The notes under the pieces: generated by a model | Told to the model about the DNA's origin: nothing | Databases searched by the model: none | Seen by the model: only the letters and a program-made list of their open reading frames with translations | DNA from: Prosopocoilus inquinatus | Lineage: Eukaryota > Arthropoda > Insecta > Coleoptera > Lucanidae | Assembly (NCBI GenBank): GCA_036172665.1 | Contig: CM069876.1 | Span: forward strand, 8,370,001 to 8,434,000 | DNA: 64,000 nucleotides | Direction of reading: 5' to 3' | Shown: in pieces, positions 34,100 to 45,076 of the stretch | How the letters are laid out: each line of letters begins with the position of its first letter | Numbering within the stretch: position 1 is the first letter of the stretch | Position numbers and translations under genes: made by a program

Positions 34100-35900
34100 T
34101 TTTTCTTAAGAAAGTATGTTTCATATTGTTGAACAGTCTTCCTTTTCTGGTTTTCTTGCTCTAATTTCTTCATCCATTTTTCTTACTTGTGTTTGAATTT
34201 TTGTACTTGCTGTAGGTTTTCTGTTTTTAGCTTTATAATATATTGTTCTCATTGTTTTCCTATTTTCATTGTTTCCGTTTTCTTTTGATTCATTTTCATT
34301 CCAAAATTTTCCAGCGTTTTTCCGTATATTTCAATAATTCCGTTAAGAGTTCTTTCATCCCTAATATATCACCACACAACATATTTCCGAAACACTTATT
34401 TCTTGCGTATTCCAGTATCCAACTTCGTAGGTTTTTATACTGTTTTTTTTTTATTTTCTTTACGGCTTTATCCAAAATCAAAGCGAACAGTAAGAAAGCT
34501 TTCTCCCAATCAATAACATACACATGTGCATATTTCTTCCAATGCTTATTGCTTTCTCTGCTATGTGTCTAACAATGCATATCCGTCATTCACTCCCACA
34601 GTTTGGTTTAAACCCGAATTGACTTTCATCTATATTACTTTCTGTTTGTTTCATCAGTCTTCCCTTCAGGACTTTTGCATATGTTTTTACGGCTGAGCTA
34701 GTAAGAGTGAAACTCCTGTCTTTACTGCTCCCATTTTTATAATTTGGTGTTATTGTGCCCACCCTCTATTCTTCTGGTGTTACTTCTTTTTACATACTTC
34801 CTTCAGTATATTTCGAAGCTCCTCTAGGGCCTATTCTGATTATGTCTTCATCACTTCCCCCGACATATTATCATGAACTGGCGCGTTTCTTATTTCTAAC
34901 CTTTTATCGCTGTTTTAATTAATTTCTTTCAATGGATAAGCTTCCTTCTGTCTCTTATGAATCAATTCTATGTTCTTCTATTTGTATGTTTTGTTCTTGA
35001 ATATGAGATGTCTTTTTCTTCCAGACGTTCTTTGTAGTATTGAGGCCATTTCTCAATAATCCTCTTTTCCTCTACAACTACATTTTCTTCTTTATCTTTA
35101 TTATATTTTTTTTAGTCTCCACTTTATTTCTCTTCATGTTTCGTATTACACTGGAAAATAATTCTGATTTGCATTATACGCTGTTTTTATTTTATTTCCA
35201 AATTCTTTCCAACAATTTTGTTTTTCTTCTTTAATTATTCTTTTTACGTTAGAGCTTTCATTTTTAAAACATTTATGGTCCGTTTCTTTTTCTTTTGTTT
35301 GTAAGTACTTTTCCATACTTCTTTCTTTTTCTTTACTGCTGTTTTTATTCTGCCATTCCATTACTGTGACTTTGGTGATGTTAAGTTTGTACGATCTAAT
35401 TTTGATATGATTTTTGTTTTATTCCCTTTCTGTTTTATCTCTTTCCATTATGAACGTTATTATCACCATGTAGTGGTCGCTGCACTTCTTTTAACTTCTA
35501 TATCCTTCGCTTTTTTCCATATCTCCTAGCTTACTAGGAAGTAATCTATAATGAATTTTTCATTCCTGCTTAGTATTTGTCTTGCTATTTTGTTTTTGTT
35601 TTTTTCGTGAAAAATTTGTTCCCAACCTTTACTTCGTTTTCTAAACAAAATTCTATTATTCTTTCTCCCTTATTATTTCTTATATGTATGTTCTCCGTTT
35701 CTTCCTGGGCACCATTCAATTCTTATATTATTATTCCCTGTTCTCCCATTCCCATTCAATGACTTCTTGTTGTAAATCTGCAAAAGAAAATCGCATAGTC
35801 GTTAGACCCATAAGCAGAAAAAATAAAATTAACTTAAATTACACAGTTTTCTTCTTCTTTTCGCTGGTCCTCCAACTCGCCCCGAATAAATATGAGACCG
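34100..35900 (-). pseudogene. Decayed non-LTR retrotransposon (endonuclease plus RT)
   Basis: Read on the minus strand from high to low coordinates, endonuclease blocks come first. About 35760-35600 gives NGRTGNNNIRIEW, then GERIIEFCLENEVKVGN. About 35575-35455 gives RNEKFIIDYFLVS and, after frame changes, CSDHYMVI (Asp-His pair). Reverse transcriptase blocks follow: about 34740-34600 gives KTYAKVLKGRLMKQTESNI and ESQFGFKPN, and about 34520 gives MYVIDWEKAF (motif A-like). Many stops and frameshifts. The style (GERxxEFCxENxxxxGN) is that of another endonuclease-RT lineage, distinct from the other three in this window. Confidence 0.7.
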
Positions 35901-35933
35901 CACCGGCTACCTAATGCTTTGAGTCAATCTGTA

Positions 35934-38279
35934 TGTGCAGGTGAGCCAACAGTGCGTGGGCGGAAGATTGTGGCGTTACTATTGAAAATTTTTGAAATCT
36001 GACTGCGCAATAACATACATATCGATTAGATGCACAATCTAAAATTATTTAGACTAATACAAAGGGTTCCGTAAGAGTGTGACGACCCTAACATATTGCA
36101 CTATTAGATGTCTCATTATCAGTGAACGAAAATAACATGAGATTTTATTGAACTAAAGTTTATCGTTTTCGAATTATTGACAATTTACCTGTAAAAAATA
36201 GCAAAATTTGTTACTCCATAAATTAGTTATTTTTAAATATTTTGCTTTGAATTTTGGTGGATACATTACTTAACTATTATAAAACAGAAATGTATGATCA
36301 ATTCGAATTTTTTCCAAGTATTTTACACAGAGTGATTCACAACGCAAATTACCATTTTTCTAAAAAAAAATTAAATGGAACGCCCTGTATATGAACACAT
36401 AGTTTAAAGCATCCCTTACTAAGGTTTCTCATAGTATAAGACTTTTTACTTATAGCTCTTAAGCTTTGAATGTAGAAAGATTTTAAATCTGTATCTTTAA
36501 AATCCCAACTATATTGTAATTTAATAAATAAAATTGAAGTTAGTTTTGTTTCTAATGCACATACATTTGGTAATAATATTGTAAATAACCTTGATAATAA
36601 TATCAGTAGATGTATTTTAATATTTGAACCAACCTTTAAAACACACCGATTTTTTTAAATTAAAAAACTATTAAGTTGAACTAGATTTAATTTCTTTATA
36701 ATCGTATCATTGTTTAATTGTTTTGCATTGTATTCATAGTACGAAATATACAAAATACCACAAAAGCAATAACATAAATCTTAGTTAATAAAAGAAAAAC
36801 TAGATTTAACAAACATGCTCAAAATGTAATCCAATTTATTGTATACATTTTTAATTTGGTGATTAAAAAATATATTAAAATTTATTAATAGTACAGAGAT
36901 AATACATACAACTGCAATTCTACATAATTCTGTTTCATGATCTCGACATCCATACGCGATTCAATAAACCCATTTATATGCTGGTGTAAAAAAATATTGA
37001 AATCAGATGGAAGTTCGGATAGCAACTCAAAATTCTTACGCATTCTATTTATTGAATTAACCATTTAGTTAAATTATTTTCTAGTGTCATTGTTGTAATA
37101 TGATGGTACTGCATCATGCTTAGACCGCATTCTTTAATCTCTATTTCAGGGAACGCTCATCAAAAATTACAAGAAATAATTCTAAATCAGAAACAGAAGG
37201 TAAGAATCGTCTCACAAAATACAAACCGATAATAAAACGTGATTGATGAGTGATAACCAGGGAACGGAATTATATATTTTGTTCGATTAAATACAAACGA
37301 GGCGGCAAACGTATAACGCTGCAACGACGTGTAAACACACACACGCTCGTTGCCACCTCGTTCGTAATAAACTTAACAAAATATATAATTCCGATCCGTA
37401 GTGATAACACAGGAATACATTTATTAAAAGACCGTTAGTTATGTGAAAAATTTCTAGAAAATGTGGATTTCCGCCACTATAATATTGTAAATTTTTTTGC
37501 TAGGAATTTTTTTATTCCTAATAAACAAAATGGAAAGTTTTTTATCCAGTGAAACAGGTTACTGGATTTTAAATGCTTATTAAAATACTACAGAACATCG
37601 AATGTCATTACAAGTTGAAATTTACGCCAGTAGAAACACAAAAAATTCAATTTTGTTTATTAAATTACAGTTATAATTAAGATTTTAAAGATATAAACTC
37701 AAAAAATTTCTACGTTCAAAGTTTAAGAGCTATACGAAAAAGTCTTATACTATTGGAAACCTTAGTAGGAGATGTTTTAAATTATATGTTCATATAAAGG
37801 GCATTCCATTTAATTTTTTTTAGAAAAATGGTAATATTCGTTGTGAATCACCGTGTGTAAACTACCCGGATAAAGTTCGAGTTGATCATATATTTCTGTT
37901 TTCTAATAGTTAAGTAATGTATCCACCAAAATTCAAAGCAAAATATTTAAAAGTAACTAATTTATGGAGTTACAAATTTTGCTATTTTTTACCGGTAAAT
38001 TGTCAAAATCTCGAAAACGACAAACTTTAGGTCAATAAAACCTTATATTATTTTCGTCCACTGGTAATGAGACATATAATAGTGCAATAATATATAAGGT
38101 ATTCCTTTAAAAAAAAATATGTTAGGGTCATCACACTCTTACGGAACATTCTGTATAAGTCTAAATCATTTCAGATTGTTCATCTAATCGATACGTATAT
38201 TACTGCGCACACAGATTTCAAAAATGTTCAATGGTAACGTCACAATCTTCCGCCCACGCACTGTTGGCCCACCCTGTAT
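35934..38279. mobile_element. 2.3 kb fold-back element
   Basis: The arms at about 35934-36550 and 37655-38279 are inverted copies of about 620 bp. Shared blocks include ccaacagtgcgtgggcgg, ttaactattataaaacagaa-like text, and ccatttttctaaaaaaaaatt next to a gccctgtata. The spacer is about 1.1 kb and itself contains a palindrome (37250-37410). The right end ccaccctgtata and the left tgtgcaggtgagcc are alignable but have diverged. It has no coding capacity. Confidence 0.75.
37250..37410. repeat. Palindrome inside the fold-back spacer
   Basis: ggaattatatattttgtt (37265 onward) is matched on the other strand by the same sequence near 37376-37394, with outer and inner pairing that includes acaaacgaggcggcaacg-like text. 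The arms are about 65-75 bp. Possibly a separate MITE nested in the larger fold-back. Confidence 0.6.
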
Positions 38280-38281
38280 AT

Positions 38282-38650
38282 TGTTACAGTCATGAATTGC
38301 GACGCCAATAAATCTGTTTTCGTACAAGTCGTGCCATCTATGAGTTAGCTGAATAGACAAGAAATTATGGGAAAGTGTTTTCGTACGAGTCACGCCATTT
38401 ATGAGATACGCGATTGTTCTAGGAATTATGAGAAGGGGAAGGATTTACGACTATTCTACGCCATTCTGAAAGAGCGCGAATTTACTATACAAGCAAAGGC
38501 TGGAGTACTGTTTGGATCAATTAAACGTTGTAGTTTACAAAAGTGATATTTGTGTTGTAGATTTTTGTTTTGCTGTGTAAGGCGATTGTTTTCAATAAAG
38601 TGTTTTGAAATTAAACGGCGTTTGTTTTTGCGGGCCCTGAATTCGCAACA
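38282..38650 (+). mobile_element. Solo LTR, same family as 3802-4121
   Basis: Starts TGTTACAG and ends CGCAACA; length 369 bp. It contains caataaagtgttttgaaatt near the 3' end, matching the 3802-4121 LTR, and a similar ctgaattcgcaaca terminus. Flanking tetramers are atat (38278-38281) and attt (38651-38654), matching at three of four positions. It abuts the terminal CCCTGTATA of the fold-back element. No internal retroviral-type genes are adjacent. Confidence 0.65.
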
Positions 38651-38654
38651 ATTT

Positions 38655-40362
38655 GTGCAAATGGTTCTGTTTCTCATTTTATTTCAATGAGTTACACATA
38701 TTGTGCGCACATATTTGCTTAACATATGGAACTTTTCTTCGTTTTTTCCAAAAATTAATTTTGTAGAAAAGTTTTGCTTGCTTAAAATTGCTACGTTGAA
38801 AAAATCAAGAAATTAAATAAATTGTAAGCGACCTAAACAACAATTATCAATTTTAATTACAAAGGTGCTTTTTACAATAAATATTCTTTTTTATAACAGA
38901 AAATCAGAACTATTTTAAGGTAATCCAAAATAATAAAAGTTACAATTCAACATATGCATAAATCAACATGCAAAACTATTGCATAAATTCATTTTTTTCG
39001 AAACACGAAATCCATGTTAACTAAATCTGGGCACACATTGTATAACGAAAAATTAAACAGACCATCCAAAAATTGATCTACTATTTATCAATTTTTGGAT
39101 AAATCGTTGCTTTTAGGGACTGTCAGTGATTTAGATGCAGCTCCTATTGAAAGACCTATTTAAATCTTTATGATTACAATCTATAACTGTGCAATTTGAA
39201 ATAATTATTGCAATTATTAGATTCCAACATAAATTGATTTCCAGCTCGACAGCATTGTGTTCCTCACTAAACGCTCTTATTAAATGAAATCCGCTAAACT
39301 AGAGCAAAATAGTAAAATATAGGTTTGAAGCCCGATACGAATTGCACACAACCGTCTGGGCTTGACACTAACGCAACGTTTAGACAAATATATGGCTTGT
39401 TTGAAATACCGAACCTTCTCGCTTTACGTTGTACCTGCTTTATAACCTGTCATTAGATATTGTAGGGTCTGAAAATAAACTTAAGTGGACGACTATTAGA
39501 GACTGATGTACGGTTGGAAATGTTTACCGAAATAAACAGTGCCACTTCGATAAAATACAAGCAATTTCTAGATTTTGACCTGCAAAATCACGAAATTCGT
39601 AATTTTATTTGAAATTTGAGGGGAAGCTGTCCTTCAAACTTCGTCCGCGATAACATTCCAGGGTTATCGTAGTTGTTTTAAAAGGTCCAATCTAATCAGA
39701 AAGGCTAATATGTCTCATCTGTTAAAGTTATAGCATATTTATGTTCTGTAATCGTTTCAATTGGGTTGATAATTAATTTTTAAGGAATTATTAAACCACA
39801 TTAAATTTTATACTTATTGTTTTCTATCTACACGAAGATATCGTATAGATGAAGAGTAAAAGATTAAATTAAAAAAAATTTAAAATTTACTTACGTCGTT
39901 AGAGTATACAAGAGCTTCAAATGCAGTTCTGCAGCAAATTTCTGTTAGTAAAACAATTAGGAGTACAATATTAATTTCATTTAAAACTGATCTGATTGAG
40001 TTAGGGCTTACAGGCTCCTGTGTAAAGAAGTCGTATGTTTTTAATAATTTACTTTTTTAATGAACAGGCTAGCTGTAATTCGTTATGAATTATTATTGCG
40101 ATTCTGTGTACGCGTAACAGGAAAGTAAATACGTATTTTTCGTTCACGATCTTTTGCACTCTATTTAGCAAGTTCATGTTGGTATCATTAAAAAGATTTT
40201 ATAATTGTTGTTTTTGATGATCGATGTTCCCATGTTAAATGTTTTCGATTATTTAATTTTCTTTAACCTTTCCATTACCGGTTGAAGTTTTAAAAACTAT
40301 TTACTTACCATTACCGACCATGATAAGTTCGTGTTCTTTTATATTACTAACACAGTAATTAC
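38655..40362. other. Non-coding stretch
   Basis: A+T-rich, no supported feature. A short hairpin atccaaaaattgat...atcaatttttggat lies at about 39063-39102. Confidence 0.5.
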
Positions 40363-40535
40363 TAAGCTTAGGATAATTATGCATTAAAAAACTTCAAAAT
40401 ATGCATGCGCATATGCACTAAAATCATCAAATATATGCACTTAAATATGCATTAAAAATTGACTTTTATAGAATAAATAATATTTTTTATTTTAGAAAAA
40501 TTTTGTGCAAATCGTTTTTGATTGCAGTGAGAACC

Positions 40536-40600
40536 TCGAGCAGCCTCTGGACAGCTGTTTCAGCCCTGCTTGGGGCTTCTTCAGCAGAAACGTAGCTCGA
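40536..40600 (-). ncRNA. Type I hammerhead ribozyme (antisense segment of copy 2)
   Basis: On the minus strand, core CUGAAGA is the complement of 40578-40584, GAAA of 40558-40561 and the GUC cleavage triplet of 40550-40552. The stem II sequences AGCCCC/AGGGCU and the outer stem I UCGAG/CUCGA are intact. One inner stem I pair becomes a mismatch or wobble relative to copy 1. It is an inverted duplicate of the ribozyme at 40776-40840. Confidence 0.82.
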
Positions 40601-40775
40601 CATTCCCATTTCATTTTCATTTTCATTAGGAGCAAATCCCGCTTCAATTTGTCTATCCTACTGCAATGTTAGGTCAAAAAGCGATAGTAAGATGTCGCTA
40701 TTTTATATGTTCATCATTCTTACATCGCATTTGCGAATAAATTGGGCAAGTCGTTTTTGGTCTGCAGGGGGAATG

Positions 40776-40840
40776 TCGAGCTACGTTTCTGCTGAAGAAG
40801 CCCCAAGCAGGGCTGAAACAGCTGTCCAGAGGCTGCTCGA
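40776..40840 (+). ncRNA. Type I hammerhead ribozyme (sense unit of copy 2)
   Basis: Core CUGAAGA is at 40792-40798, GAAA at 40815-40818 and GUC at 40824-40826, with cleavage expected after 40826. Inner stem I UUCUG/CAGAG has one G-U wobble, and outer stem I UCGAG/CUCGA is intact. Stem II is identical to copy 1. The stem III palindrome ACAGCUGU is retained. A transcript of two or more tandem 312-bp units would contain one such site per unit and could be cut to unit length. Confidence 0.88.
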
Positions 40841-41113
40841 GGTTCTCACTGCAATCAAAAACGATTTGCACAAAATTTTTCTAAAATCTTTCATTATGCT
40901 TTGACAGCAAGCATGGCCGCCTTGCATGGGGGACTCATTAGGAGCAAATCCCGCTTCAATTTGTCTATCCTACTGCAATGTTAGGTCAAAAAGCGATAGT
41001 AAGATGTCGCTATTTTATATGTTTAATATTTTTTATGTTACCACATTCTTCATTATTTTGCTACAAAAAAACAAAAACTTTTTTTTAATTCTAAATTATT
41101 TATTTAGTCGTTA

Positions 41114-42598
41114 TTATAGAAACAAATTACATTTAACTACAACATGGTGTAAAAAATTCTCAAAAGTAAATTTGCGCCTATTGTCGGCGAGAATATTTTT
41201 GTACTGAGAAAACACTTTCTCGACATCGCAGGACACTATTGGTACAAATTCGTATTTTACAACGTCATTGACACTTAAATGTTCGTTTTTTTCATTAAGG
41301 GTCGATTCATTTTGCAACACTTCACTTATATTCTTCAGTTGCTGATAGCCCGTATTTTTTGACAGCACTTCGTTTAATTTATTGATAAAAATATTTTTCT
41401 TGAGTTTTGCTAAACCGTTAACTACATGTTCTACTATTTGAATGCTTTCTTGTAAAGATAGACCCTTAGCTTCTAGCTTGGAGATTGCAGTCGAAATGCA
41501 TGCCAGATTAGCTCAAATAAAAATTAAATCTTCTCGAATACCTTTTTTTCTCAGAATACTCTGTGCTTCTTCGATGCACTGCGCTTCCTCAGAGTCGAAT
41601 TCATCAACAATTTTCTTCACAATTTCAAAATTTTCAGCGTAATACACAGCAGCGTCGATCCAACTTCCCCATCTTGTTTGTAATGATTGGCGCAGGTGGA
41701 AGTGGAATGTCACCCGAAATTTCCCGAAACTTCTGAATACGACTTGGTGCCTTAAGGAAAATCATTTTCACAGATGATATTAGCACATTAACATTTGAAT
41801 AAAGATTACGAACTAAATCAGTTACTCGATGTAAGCCATGTGCTAAACAGGTCACATGTATCATGTTTGGGTATAAAACCTGCAGTCCCCGCATTGTTTT
41901 GCACATATATGCTGCAGCATCACTACAAACCGCTAGCACTTTTTCATATAAAATTCCAGACGGCCACAATAAACTTAAAGAGTCGTTGAAAAAAGCAGCG
42001 ACTGTTGAATGATTTACTTTGTCCAACACTTTTAAAGTGAGCAGATATGATTTATTTTTTTCTTCAGGAACCCCTAATATACCAAACACAAAATTTCCTA
42101 TTCATCTTTGTTCTTCATCGGTTGTTTCATCCAACGACACCCAAATAGAATGATCCCTTACTTTTGCTCTTAATTTATCCAATGTTAATGTATACAATTC
42201 AGAAACATAATTTTTTCTTAATGTCGATTCATCTGGAATATTTTGCTTTGTATACTTTTCCAAAAAATGGCAGAGAACTTCATTTTTTAACTTAGCTAAT
42301 GGGATGTGTGCGCAAATAAAAGCCTTACAAAGTTCTGCATTGAATTCTGAACGTTTAGGTCCAGGCGTCGGTAAATTAGAAATTAACACTTGCCGTTCGT
42401 TATTTCCCCTTTTGCGATTTTTATTACTTGCATGCTTTCCGGTTTGAAGAATCTTGAAATTTGAACCTCGCAGTATTTACAAAATAACTGACGCCCATCC
42501 GTTATAAAATCATCACAAACTGGTTTAAAATTGCACTTACACACTTTTTTTCTTTTGGCATCTTGAGAGATGTTAAGCCTATTGCAATCAGCATACAA
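41114..42598 (-). pseudogene. hAT transposase with BED finger, frameshifted
   Basis: The fragments follow the order of one hAT protein. 42598-42383 is a BED-type finger remnant (LFCKYCEVQI). 42389-42102 ends in WVSLDETTDEEQR, the first catalytic Asp block. 42089-41634 contains VCSDAAAYMCKTM (second catalytic Asp) and HVTCLAHGLHRV. 41713-41513 contains TRWGSWIDAA. 41368-41114 ends in VEKVFSQYKNILADNRRKFTFENF, the C-terminal dimerisation motif. At least four frame changes or stops separate them. It originally bound the subterminal repeats and cut the element out of DNA; this copy is dead. Confidence 0.85.
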
Positions 42599-43012
42599 CT
42601 ACTGAAGGTTGATGAAATTTTCTGCAGAATTTCCTGGTAAAATTAGAAAGAAAGCTACCCCATACCATGGTCTGTACGAGTACTATTAACGCGGACAAAA
42701 TACTTGGAAATTCGTGGGATAATGTGCGGTCGCAGTAAACAATGGCGGTTTTCATACACTGTTAATCCTCTTATTATTTCCAAGTATTCTGATTTTGAAA
42801 CACTGGTTGTTCAGATTGTCTGCTATAAAATGTCAGTTTGCACTTGGCAATAAGAAATAATCGCAAATTTGCAATTAAAACAAAAAAATGCAGGAAATTA
42901 TGCATTAATGCCCTAAAAAGTTAAAATATGCATTTATGTATAAAAATGTTCCAAATATGCATTTGCATATGCAATTATGCAAACGCATAATTATCCTAAG
43001 CCTAGTCATTAC

Positions 43013-43479
43013 ATTACAAAATAGAAAATTTCATTATTTCTGACTTATCAAATTTTAACTTCTGTCAAACTATGTGCAGCTAACGTGAAGGGATAATATA
43101 GGTAAAATGTTTATCACAGCTCTTCCACAATGTAAGATAAAACTAATCATATTATTCTGCAGTCTAATCGACTTGTAGCAAAGCTTTAAAATAAGGGATG
43201 ATACCTAAGATGAGATACTAATTGTTTCCGTATTGATCGCTTTTTTCTCGATAGTTTACGAGACAGCAGCATGACAAGGACAAAACTCAAGCCGCGCGAT
43301 GTCGTGACTGAATCCATAATTTTTTATTTAACTCTGAACCATTTTAAATGATCGTTACCAAATTTTGGAAAAATATTGTAAATAAAGAATGTACACCTTG
43401 ACCTAAATGTAAATAAATATCGTAGGCAAATTTAGCTTGTGGCTTTTAAAGACGTATAAAACATTGACTTTATTTTTGA
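43013..43479. other. Non-coding stretch
   Basis: No supported feature between the hAT element and the dispersed repeat. Confidence 0.5.
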
Positions 43480-43740
43480 GGGGCACCCACATAAAAAATT
43501 TTGGGATATATTGTAATTTGCCTAATCGGTGTTAAATACGGATATAGTTTTACCTAAAAAGTTGTTAATTTTTATCTAATTTGGCGTTATTGTTGTCTTT
43601 CCCATCTAAGTTGTGTCTAAAAGTGAGAATTTACTCTAACAGGATAAGCTAAACATCATAGTTTCGTTTTTTCTAACTCCACAAACAGATGGACGCGAGG
43701 GAACACCAAGAAAGTGTTCCCTGGCGTTCAAAAGTGTTAA
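43480..43740. repeat. Dispersed repeat, copy 2 of 2
   Basis: Same orientation and block order as 7323-7610: attgtaat(t/c)tgcctaatcggt, ttggcgttattgttgtctt and the fold-back around ctccacaaacagatggacgc. The two copies have clearly diverged. No coding capacity. Confidence 0.65.
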
Positions 43741-44390
43741 AGATTTTTAACTGTGCGAAGGACAAAATGATTAAAAAGAAACGTAGCATGATTCCATTTT
43801 GTTTCAAGAATAAATGCAAAAGTGATCTAATTCTTGTTGTTTTCTTTATACAATACATCTGGCGATGATATTTCAAAGACACCTGCGATGAATCTCGACC
43901 ATAAAGAAATCAATCGGACGTCAGAAATCAATCCGCCTCTGCGTCCGAAACCCAAATCGTTTTTAAATTGCCTGAAATTTCACGATACCATCTCATTCTT
44001 ATTTGAAAGTTAAACGAGGCGAATTCGCAAACCGCACCACGTAATTTTATCACGTTCGTCGATTTTTGTGCAACGTTTTAGCACGAGCACAAGTGGGACA
44101 AGGCCGCACGTAAAGTTATTCGTTTCATTTGTTTCATGTTTGCGGCAACGAGAAACGAGCAACTTCCTGACGAGTGCATTAGCAAGTCTCGAGATCTGAA
44201 TTAATCGATTCTAACGTAACGCAGATTTTGTTCACGATCTCGCGTGATAACCGTGAATATTATGTGGCGTAAATTTCAATAAACTTTCTCTCAAGACGAT
44301 TAACAGAAATTTATTACTCGCAGAGACGAGAATACATTTCAGAAACGTTCACCTCTAACTGAAAAAAAATTCAAGAAAATTAAATTTAAC
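43741..44390. other. Non-coding stretch
   Basis: No supported feature. G+C content rises somewhat at 43900-44260. Confidence 0.5.
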
Positions 44391-44679
44391 GGCTGAACGG
44401 TCCAAGTGGTAAGCAACCGGCCTTGCAATCGTAAGGTCGTGGGTTCGCACCCCACTCGAGATATTTCTCGGGGGTGGTCATTACTCACTTTAGGTACCCT
44501 TCAGTGTTGGGGATACAATCCGACACTGCTTCCCCTTCAACGGCGAGGAAGTTTGGAAGTACCAAAGCCATGGAACACTTTACATACATAAAAAAACACT
44601 CCCGCTCCTGAGCTTCTGACAATTTTATGACTTAGAGTCCCGTTGGGCAAACAACACAGATAAAAATAAATAAATAAAA
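44391..44679 (+). mobile_element. tRNA-derived SINE
   Basis: The first 70 bp look like a tRNA: an A box in aagtggtaagcaaccgg (44404-44420), an anticodon-arm-like ccttgcaatcgtaagg, and a B box gggttcgcacc (44441-44451). The acceptor stem does not close and the sequence runs on for over 200 bp into a non-tRNA body. It ends in a taaaaataaataaataaaa tail (44660-44679). This is the structure of a SINE transcribed by RNA polymerase III and mobilised by a non-LTR element. The target duplication was not found and the tRNA of origin is unclear. Confidence 0.75.
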
Positions 44680-44998
44680 CTCTAACAAACAGCAGCAAAA
44701 TGTTTGTTGTTTCATGAATATCAGCGTTTGTTACTATATCCTAAAAAAATATATATGTAATTTTTGTTAATTCATGTGCATCAGGTCTATTGTATTCTAA
44801 AGTAATACGCAACTATTTTAGATAACTGCCAGAGGACAGTTATTTTAAATAGATTTTTTTGCGAACTTATAACATCTATTTCCCGAATCAATCAATCAAC
44901 CAGTATTGTAAACTTTTCTGGCTTAAACGTAACCAGATTCCTTCAAGGAGGAACATTTGGGGAATTGTCTTCTTTGCGTACAAAGTTAGTATTATTTT

Positions 44999-45030
44999 CG
45001 CTTAAAAATTTTTAGAAAAATTTTTAAGCG
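44999..45030. repeat. Perfect snap-back palindrome
   Basis: cgcttaaaaattttt (44999-45013) and aaaaatttttaagcg (45016-45030) are exact complements around a 2-base loop. The left half is flanking target DNA and the right half is the start of the retroelement insert. Confidence 0.9.
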
Positions 45031-45076
45031 AAATGTCAGGTCAAAAAGCGATAGTAAGATGTCGCTATTTTATCTG
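45016..45076 (+). mobile_element. Hammerhead-family retroelement, copy 3 (3' stub)
   Basis: Only 61 bp, flanked by a perfect 14-bp duplication ttaaaaatttttag (45002-45015 and 45077-45090). The last 40 or so bases (ggtcaaaaagcgatagtaag through ttttatctg) are the 3' terminus also seen at the ends of copies 1 and 2. The first 15 bases are an inverted copy of the target flank. The ribozyme region is not included. Confidence 0.85.

Larger units (their letters stand above)
40491..41023 (+). mobile_element. Hammerhead-bearing retroelement, copy 2
   Basis: Flanked by a perfect 13-bp duplication taatattttttat (40478-40490 and 41024-41036). It begins with an inverted segment (40491-40607) carrying an antisense hammerhead, then a short ttttcat-repeat junction. 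A sense unit follows, with a sense hammerhead. It ends at a second partial unit that stops at the family 3' terminus (ttttatatgtt, 41023). The 89-bp block at 40623-40711 recurs at 40935-41023, so the monomer is 312 bp. Tandem units plus an inverted 5' portion are characteristic of Penelope-like elements and retrozymes. Confidence 0.88.
40363..43004 (-). mobile_element. Full-length hAT transposon, decayed
   Basis: The ends taagcttaggataattatgc (40363) and, on the other strand, taggcttaggataattatgc (43004) match at 19 of 20 positions. Flanking octamers gtaattac (40355-40362) and gtcattac (43005-43012) match at seven of eight, the expected 8-bp hAT duplication. Subterminal regions at both ends are rich in atatgcat/atgcatat repeats, the probable transposase-binding sites. 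A transposase gene on the minus strand fills 41114-42598. The hammerhead retroelement at 40491-41023 is nested in its 3' non-coding part. Confidence 0.9.

Noticed and set aside
40692..41207. Open frames 40692-40904 and 40926-41207 as small proteins
   Set aside because: They are translations of the hammerhead repeat unit, and the same text appears in copy 1; no domain.
44391..44462. A tRNA gene
   Set aside because: A and B boxes are good, but the acceptor stem does not close and the sequence continues into a SINE body and tail.
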